NCBI GenBank assembly: GCA_000961845.1
Contig: LADZ01000002.1
Location: 1 to 64,000 of the forward strand
Reading direction: 5' to 3'
Length of the DNA stretch: 64,000 nt
Source: Flavobacteriales bacterium BRH_c54
Lineage (GTDB): Bacteria > Bacteroidota > Bacteroidia > Flavobacteriales_E > Vicingaceae
The notes under the pieces are model-generated. The model did no database searches. It was not told the origin of the DNA and worked only from the letters and a program-made list of their open reading frames with translations. The position numbers were made by a program, and so were the translations under genes. Below are positions 1 to 9,413 of this stretch, piece by piece. Position 1 is the first letter of the stretch. Each line of letters starts with the position of its first letter.

Positions 1-1419
1 TACACTCACCATAGCTCCCGGCACTCCATGTCCGGTACAATCGGCAGCAGCAAATAGTATGTTATCATCTTTATGCTCTAACCAATAAAAATCTCCTGCT
101 ATAATATCTTTTGGAAGATAAAGTATAAAATTATTAGGCAAATATTCTTTTACGGTTGTATCTGATGGCAGTATTGCATTTTGAATACGTTTGGCATAAG
201 TAATGGAGTCTGTTATTTCCTTATTTTTTTCTGCTAATAATAAGTTGGATTTCTTTTTTTGTTTATAGCTTCTAAAAATAAAAAATGCCAATAAAAGCAT
301 CAAAAAAAGTCCAATTGCCATAGCAATTTTTTGTGTATTTTGTTTTTCGATTTCTGCTTCTTGCAATTTATTTATATTTTTTAAATTGTCTAACTCTAGT
401 TGACTCCGTTCATTTTTAAAGGCATTTTCCATTGCCAGCAATCTGTTATTAGAATTTTCTTTATTGATAGAATCTGTTATTAAAATATGTTTAGATTGAT
501 AAGCATGTGCTTGAGCAAAATTTCCAATAGCCAAATAACTACTCGACAAGCCTTTGTAAACATTGCTTTTTAATGTTACAGAACTGTTTTTAGAATACTT
601 ATCTAACCCTTCAGTATAATATTTAATAGCAAGGTTGTATTTTTTTTGTTGATAATAAAGCTCTCCATAAATATTGTAAACTTGAAACAAATCGTAAGGA
701 CTATTTACTTTAGTAAACTTTTCTTCTGCATCTTGAAGATATAGTAATGTTTCTGCATAATTGTTTTTAGCTAATTCACTTTGTGCTTTATATAAAAAAA
801 CGTTAGCTAATAAATGTATATTATCTTCTTTTTTTTTAACTGATTTAAAAGCTTCGTCAAGATAGTGTTCAGCACTATCTTCTTGATTTAAAGATTTATA
901 AACTTTTGATAATGATAAATCCGTTTTTACTTTAGAATCTATTCTATCTAAAGCTTTAAACTCATTGTTTGAGAGTAAAAAATATTCTTTTGCTGTTTTA
1001 AAATTTTGTAAATGTGCATGAATATTAGCTATATTGGCATAAGCACTTGCCATTCCATCTTTTAAATCATGTTCTTTATTTATTTCAATAGTAATATTAT
1101 AATACTTTAGGGCTTCATTATACATTCCTAAATCAGCATAAATAGTTCCCAATGTATTATAAGCTTTGGATAATCCTTTATTATAATTAATTGCTTTAGC
1201 TTCTTTAACAGACTGTAAAGCATAGTCAATTCCTTGTTGAAAGTCATTATAACTAATGTTCCAAGCTATAACATTAAGCGTATTTACTTTTTCTTGTTTA
1301 TCTGTAATTGATGGTAAACTATTAATTAAACTGTCAATTTGTTGCTGAGGAATTTGAGCGGATAACGAACTACTGAAAATAAAAGAAATAATTATATAGT
1401 ATAGATATTTAAGGTTCAT
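1..1419 (-). CDS. TPR-repeat SpoIIE-type serine phosphatase, partial (3' end outside window)
   Basis: The frame is open from an ATG at 1419 to the window edge (473 codons), so the C-terminus is missing. It starts with a signal peptide ending near SSSLSAQ, followed by about 330 residues of tetratricopeptide-like helices, one membrane span (around IGLFLMLLLAFFIF), a short coiled coil and the start of a SpoIIE/PP2C domain. The metal-site motifs GDFYW and AADCTGHGVPGAMVSV are visible just before the edge. The family hydrolyses phosphoserine or phosphothreonine on partner proteins, often anti-sigma antagonists. The TPR part should lie outside the inner membrane as a sensor and the phosphatase in the cytoplasm. 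It is the downstream neighbour of a close paralogue on the same strand, separated by 64 nt. The signal it senses cannot be read from the sequence. Confidence 0.9.
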   Translation of the reverse strand, partial: MNLKYLYYIIISFIFSSSLSAQIPQQQIDSLINSLPSITDKQEKVNTLNVIAWNISYNDFQQGIDYALQSVKEAKAINYNKGLSKAYNTLGTIYADLGMYNEALKYYNITIEINKEHDLKDGMASAYANIANIHAHLQNFKTAKEYFLLSNNEFKALDRIDSKVKTDLSLSKVYKSLNQEDSAEHYLDEAFKSVKKKEDNIHLLANVFLYKAQSELAKNNYAETLLYLQDAEEKFTKVNSPYDLFQVYNIYGELYYQQKKYNLAIKYYTEGLDKYSKNSSVTLKSNVYKGLSSSYLAIGNFAQAHAYQSKHILITDSINKENSNNRLLAMENAFKNERSQLELDNLKNINKLQEAEIEKQNTQKIAMAIGLFLMLLLAFFIFRSYKQKKKSNLLLAEKNKEITDSITYAKRIQNAILPSDTTVKEYLPNNFILYLPKDIIAGDFYWLEHKDDNILFAAADCTGHGVPGAMVSV

Positions 1420-1483
1420 TTTATGGGTTTTGAGGATATATACTAAGTAATGACTTTTTGATTTTCTTAAAATAAACTTTACA

Positions 1484-3526
1484 TCATATTCTAACACCAA
1501 TTACACATACATCATCCACCTGTTCTAGGTTGCCTTTCCAATCTTCAAAGTACTGTTCTAACATTGCTTTTTGCTCGTTCATAGTTTTGTCTTGAATAGA
1601 AAGCAGTAGATTTTTAAAAGGTTTGTACATTAGTTTTTTACCTTTTTTACCACCAAATTGATCAGCAAAACCATCAGTAAACATATATATAGTATCACCT
1701 TTTTGTAGTTTAATGGTATGTTGAGTAAATGGTTCCGGATTGTCGACCTTACCGATAGGTTGTTTGTTAGGTTTAATTTCTACTAGTTTTTCTTTATCAT
1801 TTGTTTTCACCATATACAGAGCGTTATTAGCTCCGGCATATTGTAATGTAGCTACCGTTTCCGATTCATTTAACTCGGAACTTGGAATTTGAAACGTTAA
1901 ACTACAAAGTGCAATGTCCATTCCATCATTCACCTCTTCTTCACTTTTTTCAAACGTTTCAATTACTAATAACCTCACTTTATCTAAAATTTCAGCGGGA
2001 TTGGTTAGTTTAAATTCTCTTACAGCTCTGTTTAATGCATTGTTACAGACTACGCTTACCATGGCTCCGGGAACTCCATGTCCGGTACAATCGGCAGCAG
2101 CTAAGAAAACAGCCTTTTCTAATGCTTCATTTGTATTTATATTAGAACTTTCCATCCAATAGAAGTCTCCACTTACCACATCTTTTGGTTTATAAAGAAT
2201 AAATCCATTTTCCAAGTTTTTACTTAAAACTTCTTTGGGTGGTAATATGGCTTGTTGTATTCTTCGAGCATAAATAATACTATCCGTTATCTCCTTGTTT
2301 TTATTATCTACAATAATTTTTTGCTGCTCTACTTCAAATTTTTGTTGCTCTATCAATTGTTTTTGTTTGTTGGAGTTTTTTAGCGACTTATAAATAATGA
2401 ATGAAATGATTATTACTGCTAAAAGTACAACTGCCAAAAACACTAAAAATAATTGTTGTCTTTTTTGTTCTGAAGCTGCTACAGCGAGCTCTTTTTCATG
2501 CTCTGCTTGTTCTATAGCTTGTTTTTTTTCAAATTCAAAATTTACTTCTTGGCGAAGAATTTCTTTTTTATTTTCTTCATTAAAAATACTGTCTTTATAT
2601 GCCATGGCTAAGCGTAAGCTTTTTAAAGCTTCTTTATCTTTTCCCATATGTTCATACAAAGTAGTTTGTTTAGAATATGCAGAGTACAAACCATTTAACG
2701 AACCTAACTGTTTAGATAAATCTAATGCTCGTTGAATATATTTTTCAGCTTTTGCATACTTACCTAAAAGAATGTATAAATTTCCTATATTCTGTGATTT
2801 TATTAGAATACCTTCTAAATCGTTTTGTTGTTCACTTATTTCTAACGCTTTAAAATAATAAGTAATGGCTTCTTCATAATTTTCTAAATTTTTATGAATT
2901 ACTCCTATATTTCCTAGATGCCTCGATTGTCCATCAATATTGTTATTTTTAGTGTCAATTTCCAACGCTTTTCCATAATATTCCAACGCTTTATCAAAAT
3001 CTTGAAGATGTTTATATACTACACCAATATTGCCGTAGTGTAATGAGGTTCTTGCTGTGTCACCTCTTTTTAAATCAATTTCTAATGCTTTATTATGGAG
3101 TTCCAATGCTTTTTCAAGGTCATTGGTATTTTTATATAATACTCCCAATCCGGCATACATTACTGCAACTCCATCTAAGTTATTTAGTTCTTCATGAATG
3201 GCTAAAGCATTATAATAGTATTCAATTGCTCCGGGGTAATCCGATTGAATAGACTTACATGTGGCTAAAGTACCGTAAGCTAAAGCTTCTCCTTTTTTCC
3301 ATTTAATTTTTTTACTAAGTTGTAGAGCTTGTTCAAAAATTTTGGTTGCAGAATCTACTTGCCCATTTCTCAGTTTTTTACCTAGTTTTATTAAAGCTTC
3401 AACTTTAGTTGTGTCTTCAGAAGCAGAACTTATATAATTTGATAAAGAATCAAGATTGGACGCCTTAGATTGAAAAGAAAAACACGCAACTAAAAGTAGT
3501 ATATACAGTATGTTACGTGTTTTCAT
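1484..3526 (-). CDS. TPR-repeat SpoIIE-type serine phosphatase
   Basis: A 680-residue protein from the ATG at 3526. A TTG five codons upstream is also in frame, but the ATG gives a clean signal peptide (MKTRNILYILLLVACFSFQS) and sits 28 nt after a leader element that has the same spacing before cmk. Five to seven TPR units (about residues 60-300) are followed by a coiled coil, a membrane span near residues 360-383, a second coiled coil ending in a DSIIYARRIQQAILPP-type linker, and a C-terminal SpoIIE phosphatase. All PP2C-like metal motifs are present: GDFYW, ADCTGHGVPGA, DGMDIALCSL, TDGFADQFGG and the terminal DDVCVIGVRI. It is probably an active membrane-bound phosphatase that relays an envelope signal to a cytoplasmic phosphoprotein. 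It is cotranscribed with or duplicated from the next gene; no kinase or anti-sigma partner is adjacent. Confidence 0.92.
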   Translation of the reverse strand: MKTRNILYILLLVACFSFQSKASNLDSLSNYISSASEDTTKVEALIKLGKKLRNGQVDSATKIFEQALQLSKKIKWKKGEALAYGTLATCKSIQSDYPGAIEYYYNALAIHEELNNLDGVAVMYAGLGVLYKNTNDLEKALELHNKALEIDLKRGDTARTSLHYGNIGVVYKHLQDFDKALEYYGKALEIDTKNNNIDGQSRHLGNIGVIHKNLENYEEAITYYFKALEISEQQNDLEGILIKSQNIGNLYILLGKYAKAEKYIQRALDLSKQLGSLNGLYSAYSKQTTLYEHMGKDKEALKSLRLAMAYKDSIFNEENKKEILRQEVNFEFEKKQAIEQAEHEKELAVAASEQKRQQLFLVFLAVVLLAVIIISFIIYKSLKNSNKQKQLIEQQKFEVEQQKIIVDNKNKEITDSIIYARRIQQAILPPKEVLSKNLENGFILYKPKDVVSGDFYWMESSNINTNEALEKAVFLAAADCTGHGVPGAMVSVVCNNALNRAVREFKLTNPAEILDKVRLLVIETFEKSEEEVNDGMDIALCSLTFQIPSSELNESETVATLQYAGANNALYMVKTNDKEKLVEIKPNKQPIGKVDNPEPFTQHTIKLQKGDTIYMFTDGFADQFGGKKGKKLMYKPFKNLLLSIQDKTMNEQKAMLEQYFEDWKGNLEQVDDVCVIGVRI

Positions 3527-3554
3527 CTGTGTGTTTTTCAATTTTTTGTTATTA

Positions 3555-3616
3555 GTCAGATGTAACTCCCAAGTAATCGTTTTTTTATAAGAACTATTTT
3601 TTCATGGTCGTTTCAT
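3555..3616 (-). repeat. Leader repeat copy 1 (MKRP micro-ORF element)
   Basis: Read on the minus strand, this block begins ATGAAACGACCATGA (encodes MKRP and a stop) and ends GGGAGTTACATCTGAC. The same two end blocks frame the element upstream of cmk at 46123-46186. In both places the final GAC lies exactly 28 nt before the ATG of the next gene. The A-rich middle differs and is 2 nt shorter here, so the second micro-ORF seen in the other copies is broken after three codons. Its function is unknown; it may be a translated leader, an RNA element or a small mobile repeat. Confidence 0.7.
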
Positions 3617-3647
3617 AAAGTAAAAATACATTTTTTATTATTTCTGC

Positions 3648-6065
3648 CTAATAAATAGCGGGGTATTTTTGTGGATTAGCCTCATTCATAACAGTATATG
3701 CTGCATCAAAAATATCTTCTATACTTGGTTTAGAGAAATAATCTCCGTCTGTTCCATAAGCCGGACGATGTGCTTTTGCAGTAAGTGTTGTTGGTTCAGC
3801 ATCTAAATGATAGTAGCCTTTTTGTTCTTCCATAATTTGTTGCAAAATAAAAGCACTTGCACCACCAGGAACATCTTCATCTACAATTAATAAACGATTT
3901 GTTTTTTTCAACGACTCTACAATAGAGTGGTTGATATCAAATGGCAATAATGTTCTTACATCTATTAATTCTGCTGAAATTTCAACTTCAGCCAATTGCT
4001 GTACTGCTTGTAATGCTAAATTGCAAGTAGAACCATAGCTTACAATAGTAATATCAGTACCTTCAGTTAAGGTTTCAGGAATTCCTAAAGGTGTTGTAAA
4101 TTCTCCTAAATTAGATGGAATATGTTCTTTAGTTCGGTAACCGTTTAATGGTTCAATAACAATTGCAGGATCATCTCCTTGAATAAGTGTATTGTAGAAA
4201 CCTGCTGCTTGCGTTAAATTTCTTGGTACACAAACATGCATTCCTCTTAGAGAATTAATAATCATACCCATTGGCGAACCTGAATGCCAAATTCCTTCTA
4301 ATCTATGTCCACGAGTTCTGATGATTAACGGAGCCTTTTGTCCGCCTTTAGTTCTATATTGTAAGGTGGCTAAATCATCGCTTAACACCTGAAGAGCATA
4401 CAATAAATAATCTAAATATTGAATTTCTGCAATAGGACGTAAGCCTCTCATTGCCATTCCAATTCCTTGTCCGATAATGGTGTTTTCTCTAATTCCGGTA
4501 TCGCTAACACGAATTTCTCCGTATTTTTCTTGCAAACCTTCTAATCCTTGGTTTACGCCTCCAATTTTTCCTGAGTCTTCACCAAAAATTAATATTTCGG
4601 GATAAGTAGCTAATAATTTATCGAAGTTCTCTCTCAATACGACTCTACCATCTTCTTTTTGGTCGGTTAGTTCTGCTTTTACCTCAGTAACTCGCATTGG
4701 TGAGCTAGGAAATTCCGAAAGCAAAGTAGAACTGTATCGGTCGTAATTCGCTTTTGCAGCATTATCTAACCAAGAAATTAAAGCATTTTTTGAAGTTATA
4801 TTTTCTAACCTCACCATTCTCAACACTTTTTTTACTGTTGAAACAATATCTTTTCTAATTGGTTCGGTATTACTTTTTAAAGCGGTTATCATAGGAGAGA
4901 TAAATGCTTTATTAGCACTTTCATCCGCTAAGCTTGTAAGCATGGCAACTACTTCATCTCTTTCTTTTTTTATTGGATTTAAGTAAGCTTCCCAAGCGGC
5001 TCTTTTTTGAGTACTTACTTCTTTCTTACCCTCTTTTTCTAGAGTATCCAACTCTTCTTTTGTAGCAATATTGTTGGATTCTATCCACTCTCTGAATTTT
5101 CTTACACAACAGTATTCTGTTTCCCAAGCCAAACGCTCTTCTGATTTATATCTTTCGTGAGAACCAGATGTTGAATGTCCTTGAGGTTGAGTTACCTCTA
5201 TCACATGCACCAACACCGGACAATGTTCTTCTCGAGCTATTTTAACTGCTTTTTCGTAAGTTTCTATCAATGCAGGATAGTCCCAAGCTTTTACTTTAAA
5301 AATTTCATAACCGTTGTTTTTGCCTTTATCGCGTTGAAATCCTTTTAAGATTTCAGAAATATTTTCTTTAGTGGTTTGGTATTTTTGTGGAACAGAAATT
5401 CCGTGTCCATCATCCCAAACCGACATTACCACAGGAATTTGTAATACACCAATAGCATTAATAGCTTCCCAAAAGGGACCTTCAGAAGTACTGGCATCAC
5501 CAATGGTTCCAAAGGCTACTTCGTTTCCTTTGTTAGAAAAATTGGTAAAAGAAGCTAATTCTTTATTGTTTCTATACACTTTAGAAGCTTGTGCTAATCC
5601 AACCAAACGTGACATCTGACCTGCTGTTGGGGAAATATCTGCAGAAGAATTTTTTATTTTAGTTAAGTCTTTCCATGTTCCGTCAGGATTTAAACTTCTT
5701 GTTCCAAAATGTCCATTCATAGAACGACCTGCTGAGCAAGGCTCTGCCTTTACATCAGTATGAGCATATAGTTGAGCAAAAAATTCTTGTATAGTTAGCT
5801 GACCAATAGCCATCATTAAAGTTTGGTCTCTATAATAACCCGAGCGAAAATCTCCATCTTTAAATTGCTTAGCCAATGCTATTTGTGGTAATTCTTTTCC
5901 ATCACCAAAAATACCGAACTTGGCTTTTCCGGTAAGCACTTCTTTCCTTCCCAAGTAAGAAGTTTCGCGGCTCATGTACGCTAATTTATAATCATTTAAA
6001 ACGGTAGCTTTAAATTCTTCTTTTGAGATTTTTGCAGCCGTTGATGTTGCGGTTTCGTTACTCAT
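3648..6065 (-). CDS. Fused E1 alpha/beta 2-oxoacid dehydrogenase (branched-chain type)
   Basis: At 805 residues this protein joins both E1 subunits, an arrangement common in Bacteroidota. The alpha half (about 1-400) carries the thiamine-diphosphate/Mg motif GDASTSEGPFWEAIN near residue 189, an unusual but recognisable form of the GDG...N signature, and the phosphorylation-loop region HGHSTSGSHERY-like segment (TQPQGHSTSGSHERYKS). The beta half (about 465-805) has ILIFGEDSGKIGG, SDTGIRENTIIGQGIGMAMRG and the C-terminal EDVPGGASAF stretch. It decarboxylates branched-chain 2-oxoacids and passes the acyl group to the E2 lipoyl domain, in the cytoplasm. No E2 or E3 gene is next to it. The precise substrate (isovaleryl-type versus pyruvate) is inferred from the family, not shown. 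Confidence 0.88.
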   Translation of the reverse strand: MSNETATSTAAKISKEEFKATVLNDYKLAYMSRETSYLGRKEVLTGKAKFGIFGDGKELPQIALAKQFKDGDFRSGYYRDQTLMMAIGQLTIQEFFAQLYAHTDVKAEPCSAGRSMNGHFGTRSLNPDGTWKDLTKIKNSSADISPTAGQMSRLVGLAQASKVYRNNKELASFTNFSNKGNEVAFGTIGDASTSEGPFWEAINAIGVLQIPVVMSVWDDGHGISVPQKYQTTKENISEILKGFQRDKGKNNGYEIFKVKAWDYPALIETYEKAVKIAREEHCPVLVHVIEVTQPQGHSTSGSHERYKSEERLAWETEYCCVRKFREWIESNNIATKEELDTLEKEGKKEVSTQKRAAWEAYLNPIKKERDEVVAMLTSLADESANKAFISPMITALKSNTEPIRKDIVSTVKKVLRMVRLENITSKNALISWLDNAAKANYDRYSSTLLSEFPSSPMRVTEVKAELTDQKEDGRVVLRENFDKLLATYPEILIFGEDSGKIGGVNQGLEGLQEKYGEIRVSDTGIRENTIIGQGIGMAMRGLRPIAEIQYLDYLLYALQVLSDDLATLQYRTKGGQKAPLIIRTRGHRLEGIWHSGSPMGMIINSLRGMHVCVPRNLTQAAGFYNTLIQGDDPAIVIEPLNGYRTKEHIPSNLGEFTTPLGIPETLTEGTDITIVSYGSTCNLALQAVQQLAEVEISAELIDVRTLLPFDINHSIVESLKKTNRLLIVDEDVPGGASAFILQQIMEEQKGYYHLDAEPTTLTAKAHRPAYGTDGDYFSKPSIEDIFDAAYTVMNEANPQKYPAIY

Positions 6066-6217
6066 ACCCTTCTTTATTAGTTATGTTTTTAATAAACTGT
6101 TGTAAGATTTGCTTAGTATCTTTTTCTTTTCAGAATTCTAAGCCGTGCGAAGTTAATAATTTATCTTTAAAAAATTATGACAAATATTAGTACCTTTATC
6201 ATGAAAAATATATTCTG

Positions 6218-7090
6218 ATGTTTTTGGAAAGATGTTTTATATTAGTAATTACGTTGTTGTGCTTTTTACCACTAAAAAGTCAAGGGACTTATGAATCAAT
6301 AATTACATTGTATTTTGAAGATAATGCAGGCAGAAAAGACACCATAACTTTTGGAATGAGCGACAGTGCAACGGTAGATATTGATACTGCTTTTAATGAA
6401 GTAGATATTTATGGTACACCTTATGACAGTCTTGATATTAGAATTATTCAACGAGATACCAATAATTATGAGTGTATTGGAAATTACCTTTATTCTACCC
6501 AAAATGACCCGCAGTTTTTTACCACCAATAGAGATTTAAAAACGGATATTCGTGACATTAATACTTTTTATTATGGCTCAATAAGCGGCACATTTGAAAT
6601 AGCTTTTCGCAATGTAATTTTTCCAATTACTATTAAAGCAGATGAGCAGAACTATGCTAATTCAATGTTTGCTGGATGGAGTGTTTTTTATGCTCTTGAT
6701 TCTAATTGCTCAGGTAATATGCATTATGATTTAAGTAATCTTGTTCTTTCACACTCTAATGATTCATTAATCATGTATGATTCAACTATCACAAATCTTA
6801 TATTTAAATTTGACCACGAAGTAGGTATCAACGAATTCAGAAAAACAACGCCAACATGGAAAATTCAACCTAATCCTGCTCAAAGTAACATTACACTTAG
6901 TGGAATAAGTATTTTTGACGGAAAAATTGAAATATTAAACCTTTTAGGAGAAATTGTTTTAAGCAAAAACGTTTTTGAAAGTAACAACCCTTCTGTTGCT
7001 GTTGAATATTTAAAAAATGGCATTTATTTTATTCGTTATTATAATAACGAAACCAAGACTTACTCTACTAATAAATTGATAAAGAATTAA
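6218..7090 (+). CDS. Secreted protein with T9SS C-terminal sorting domain
   Basis: The 290-residue product has an N-terminal signal peptide (LVITLLCFLPLKSQG) and a last ~75 residues typical of a type A T9SS sorting domain: IQPNPAQSNITLSG, a KIEILNLLGEIV strand and NGIYFIRYYN near the end. Such proteins cross the inner membrane by Sec and the outer membrane by T9SS, and the sorting domain is then removed. The middle is beta-rich and not recognised; no catalytic motif is seen. The gene stands alone between divergent and convergent neighbours, starting 153 nt from the oppositely oriented E1 gene and ending 1 nt before the end of the minus-strand M23 peptidase. ATG at 6218 is chosen because the earlier ATG at 6201 stops after five codons. 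Confidence 0.85.
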   Translation: MFLERCFILVITLLCFLPLKSQGTYESIITLYFEDNAGRKDTITFGMSDSATVDIDTAFNEVDIYGTPYDSLDIRIIQRDTNNYECIGNYLYSTQNDPQFFTTNRDLKTDIRDINTFYYGSISGTFEIAFRNVIFPITIKADEQNYANSMFAGWSVFYALDSNCSGNMHYDLSNLVLSHSNDSLIMYDSTITNLIFKFDHEVGINEFRKTTPTWKIQPNPAQSNITLSGISIFDGKIEILNLLGEIVLSKNVFESNNPSVAVEYLKNGIYFIRYYNNETKTYSTNKLIKN

Positions 7091-7091
7091 C

Positions 7092-8807
7092 TTACCTCAC
7101 AAAAGGCATTTCTAGTAAACCAATATTTCCTACATCATCTGTTACTTCTAATTTTAGTGAGTGTTCGCCACTGGGTAACTTATCAAAATCGTGATAGACC
7201 ACACCTTTCTTTGGTTCAAATTCCATTAACGCCCACTTTCCGTCTATATATAAATTATAAGTTTTTATACCGCTTAAATTATCCGAAATAGAAAAAATAA
7301 CACTGGAATTATTACTCATGTTTTTATTAGGATAAATATTTACCGGTTTTATAATAGGTGGAACCGTATCTAACATTACCGCAAAACCACCAAATGTTTT
7401 TGAAGTGGCTTCTAAATAATTATTCCTCCAAACTCCACCTTTGGAATACAGCCTGTTGTTAGCATCTATATTTACAACAACTGCTTTTTTGCGGTGTTCA
7501 TCAGAGATTCTACCTACTTTAATTCCAACAGTTATGGGTAAGTGTAATGGTGTATAATCGTTATGAATTTGATACGTTGGAGTTAAAGCACTGTGTAATT
7601 GTTTTCCTTCACCAAACTGAAACGGTAAATTTTCATATAAGGCATTTTTAGGAATGGCTACCCGAACCATTTTGTTTTCGTAATAATTACTGTCGGAGTA
7701 GCTAAAAAGAGTGTCTACAGTACCTTTAATTACCGGATTAGAAGATGTTGCTGCTTTATTTCCACTAATTGCAAATTCCAACGTAGATTTATTTTTGTAG
7801 GTGTCGGTAATTTCATACTTAATAAGGTAATTTTTTCCGTCTTCAATTAATATATTTCCATTATTTGTTCTTCTTCTGTAAATAGACAACTGATTATTGG
7901 GATCAACAAAACTTTTTTGAAAACGATTTTTTGTTTTTAAATAATATTCATAATCGATTAAAGAGTTTAACGCCCTGCTTTCATCAAAACTAAACTTATT
8001 CATTTCCGAATAGTAAATTAAGCTATCATTCACAAAAAGCTTCACTTCATACACTCCGTTTTTGTTAGAGACACCATTTAACTGATCTATTACATCTACA
8101 CCTATTCCGATAGTACCAATAGCCGAAATTGGAGTGGTTGATGCTAATCTGTAATTTCCTCCACTGCCAACAACAGATAAAATTTCTTTGGTGTTTTTTT
8201 GGTTGACAAAACTGATATTGTTTAACGGATAAACAGCCATTTTTCTGATGAGTGGAGCAATATTATCTTTTACGTCAAAACCTAGCAACAAAGGATTAAT
8301 TGGATGCTCCGACTCGGTTTCTCTAATCTCGAAATGCAAGTGAGGTCCTCCGGAACTACCGGAATTTCCCGAAAGAGCAATTACTTGTCCTTTCTTAACT
8401 TTTAACAAAGTATCGGGCGGATAATAGTCCATTTCCCAAGTTTGATTGGCGTATTGGTATTTTTTAATTTCTGTAGCAATTTTACCGCTATATTTTTGCA
8501 AGTGAGCATAAACTGATGTGTATCCGTTGGGATGATCGATGTAAATAGCATTACCATAACCGTAAGGAGAAACCTTTATTCGAGAAACATAGCCATCTGC
8601 CACAGCAATAATTTTATGTCCTTCTACTCCTTGTGTTTTAATATCTATTCCAGAATGAAAATGGTTAGAACGTAATTCTCCGAAGCTTCCTGATAAATAA
8701 AGCGGAATATCTAAAGGCGAGCGAAAATAATTAACAGGTAAGGTATCTTGTCCAAAAAAAGAGAGTGTATTTGCTAAAAGAATAATGAATACTATATTTT
8801 TTTTCAT
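7092..8807 (-). CDS. M23 family metallopeptidase (LytM-type)
   Basis: This 571-residue exported protein has a signal peptide (IIFILLANTLSFFGQ region) and an N-terminal M23 domain at about residues 35-175. The zinc ligands are visible: H51 and D55 in HSGID, and H156-L-H158 in GGPHLHFE. LytM/M23 enzymes cut peptidoglycan cross-bridges, usually next to glycine or D-amino acids, in the periplasm. The remaining ~390 residues are beta-rich, ending in an Ig-like region (FSISDNLSGIKTYNLYIDGK and SGEHSLKLEVTDDVGN), a layout frequent in Bacteroidota M23 proteins. All metal ligands are present, so the enzyme is probably active. Its promoter region contains two stacked hairpins at 8837-8882. Confidence 0.9.
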   Translation of the reverse strand: MKKNIVFIILLANTLSFFGQDTLPVNYFRSPLDIPLYLSGSFGELRSNHFHSGIDIKTQGVEGHKIIAVADGYVSRIKVSPYGYGNAIYIDHPNGYTSVYAHLQKYSGKIATEIKKYQYANQTWEMDYYPPDTLLKVKKGQVIALSGNSGSSGGPHLHFEIRETESEHPINPLLLGFDVKDNIAPLIRKMAVYPLNNISFVNQKNTKEILSVVGSGGNYRLASTTPISAIGTIGIGVDVIDQLNGVSNKNGVYEVKLFVNDSLIYYSEMNKFSFDESRALNSLIDYEYYLKTKNRFQKSFVDPNNQLSIYRRRTNNGNILIEDGKNYLIKYEITDTYKNKSTLEFAISGNKAATSSNPVIKGTVDTLFSYSDSNYYENKMVRVAIPKNALYENLPFQFGEGKQLHSALTPTYQIHNDYTPLHLPITVGIKVGRISDEHRKKAVVVNIDANNRLYSKGGVWRNNYLEATSKTFGGFAVMLDTVPPIIKPVNIYPNKNMSNNSSVIFSISDNLSGIKTYNLYIDGKWALMEFEPKKGVVYHDFDKLPSGEHSLKLEVTDDVGNIGLLEMPFVR

Positions 8808-8836
8808 CTGTTTTTTTTATTTTTTGACTCACCCCC

Positions 8837-8882
8837 AAGTTATCTTGCGATAACTTTTCCCCCTCTCTTAAAAAAGAGGGGG
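8837..8882. repeat. Two adjacent perfect hairpins upstream of the M23 gene
   Basis: AAGTTATC (8837-8844) pairs with GATAACTT (8849-8856) over a 4-nt loop. Immediately after, CCCCCTCT (8859-8866) pairs with AGAGGGGG (8875-8882). Both lie in the 308-nt gap between divergent genes, just before the M23 start at 8807, so they are not positioned as terminators of a gene. They may be a small intergenic repeat; the rest of the gap shows only AT-rich DNA and a -7-like box at 9066-9073. Confidence 0.6.
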
Positions 8883-9065
8883 TGCAGGGAAAGAGTTATT
8901 TAATTAATTTCATGTGTATTTTGAGTTTTGTTATAGCTCGTTAAAAAAGATTTAAAATTTTGAATTTGAATAAGAAATATCAATAACAATGCAAAAGTAG
9001 GTTTGATAAGACTACAAATGATGAAAAAATAGTTCGTTTATCCACAATATTTGGTGTAAAAAAAT

Positions 9066-9073
9066 TACATTTG
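9066..9073 (+). promoter_or_regulatory. -7 box of a probable promoter for the coiled-coil/zapA operon
   Basis: TACATTTG matches the Bacteroidota -7 consensus TAnnTTTG and lies 43 nt before the ATG at 9116. I do not see a convincing -33 TTTG at the usual 19-21 nt spacing, so the call is tentative. Confidence 0.4.
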
Positions 9074-9115
9074 TCGAGAATTAATTTTTTCTCATTGAGA
9101 TTAAAATGAAGAAAG

Positions 9116-9400
9116 ATGGGAGATATAAACACTCTGGTTAATAATCTAAGGAAGAAAACCGAACGATTGGTTGAGAAACATCAACACATCCAAAGTGAAA
9201 ACGAACAACTTTCTGCTAAAGTTTTAGCCTTAAAAGAAGAATTAGTTCAAAAAAGTCAGCAAATTGAAGCTCTTGAAAATAATTTAAAATTATTGAAATT
9301 AGCCAAAAGTGTTGACAAAGAAAGTACCAAAGATGTGAAGTTGAAAATTAACGAAATGGTACGGGAAATAGATAAATGTATTGCTAAAATTAGTCAATAA
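9116..9400 (+). CDS. Short coiled-coil protein, ZapB-like position upstream of zapA
   Basis: A 94-residue acidic and lysine-rich protein predicted to be almost entirely coiled coil (heptads from about residue 10 to 65), without signal peptide or membrane span. It lies 13 nt before zapA and is surely in the same operon. Small coiled-coil proteins in this position are common in Bacteroidota. By size and context it could assist ZapA at the division ring, as ZapB does in gammaproteobacteria, but sequence resemblance to ZapB itself is not demonstrable by eye because coiled coils look alike. Confidence 0.75.
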   Translation: MGDINTLVNNLRKKTERLVEKHQHIQSENEQLSAKVLALKEELVQKSQQIEALENNLKLLKLAKSVDKESTKDVKLKINEMVREIDKCIAKISQ

Positions 9401-9413
9401 TTAAACATAACTC

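Noticed and set aside
3526-3541. TTG at 3541 as start of the TPR-SpoIIE gene
   Set aside because: ATG at 3526 gives the signal peptide directly and matches the 28-nt distance to the leader repeat seen before cmk.
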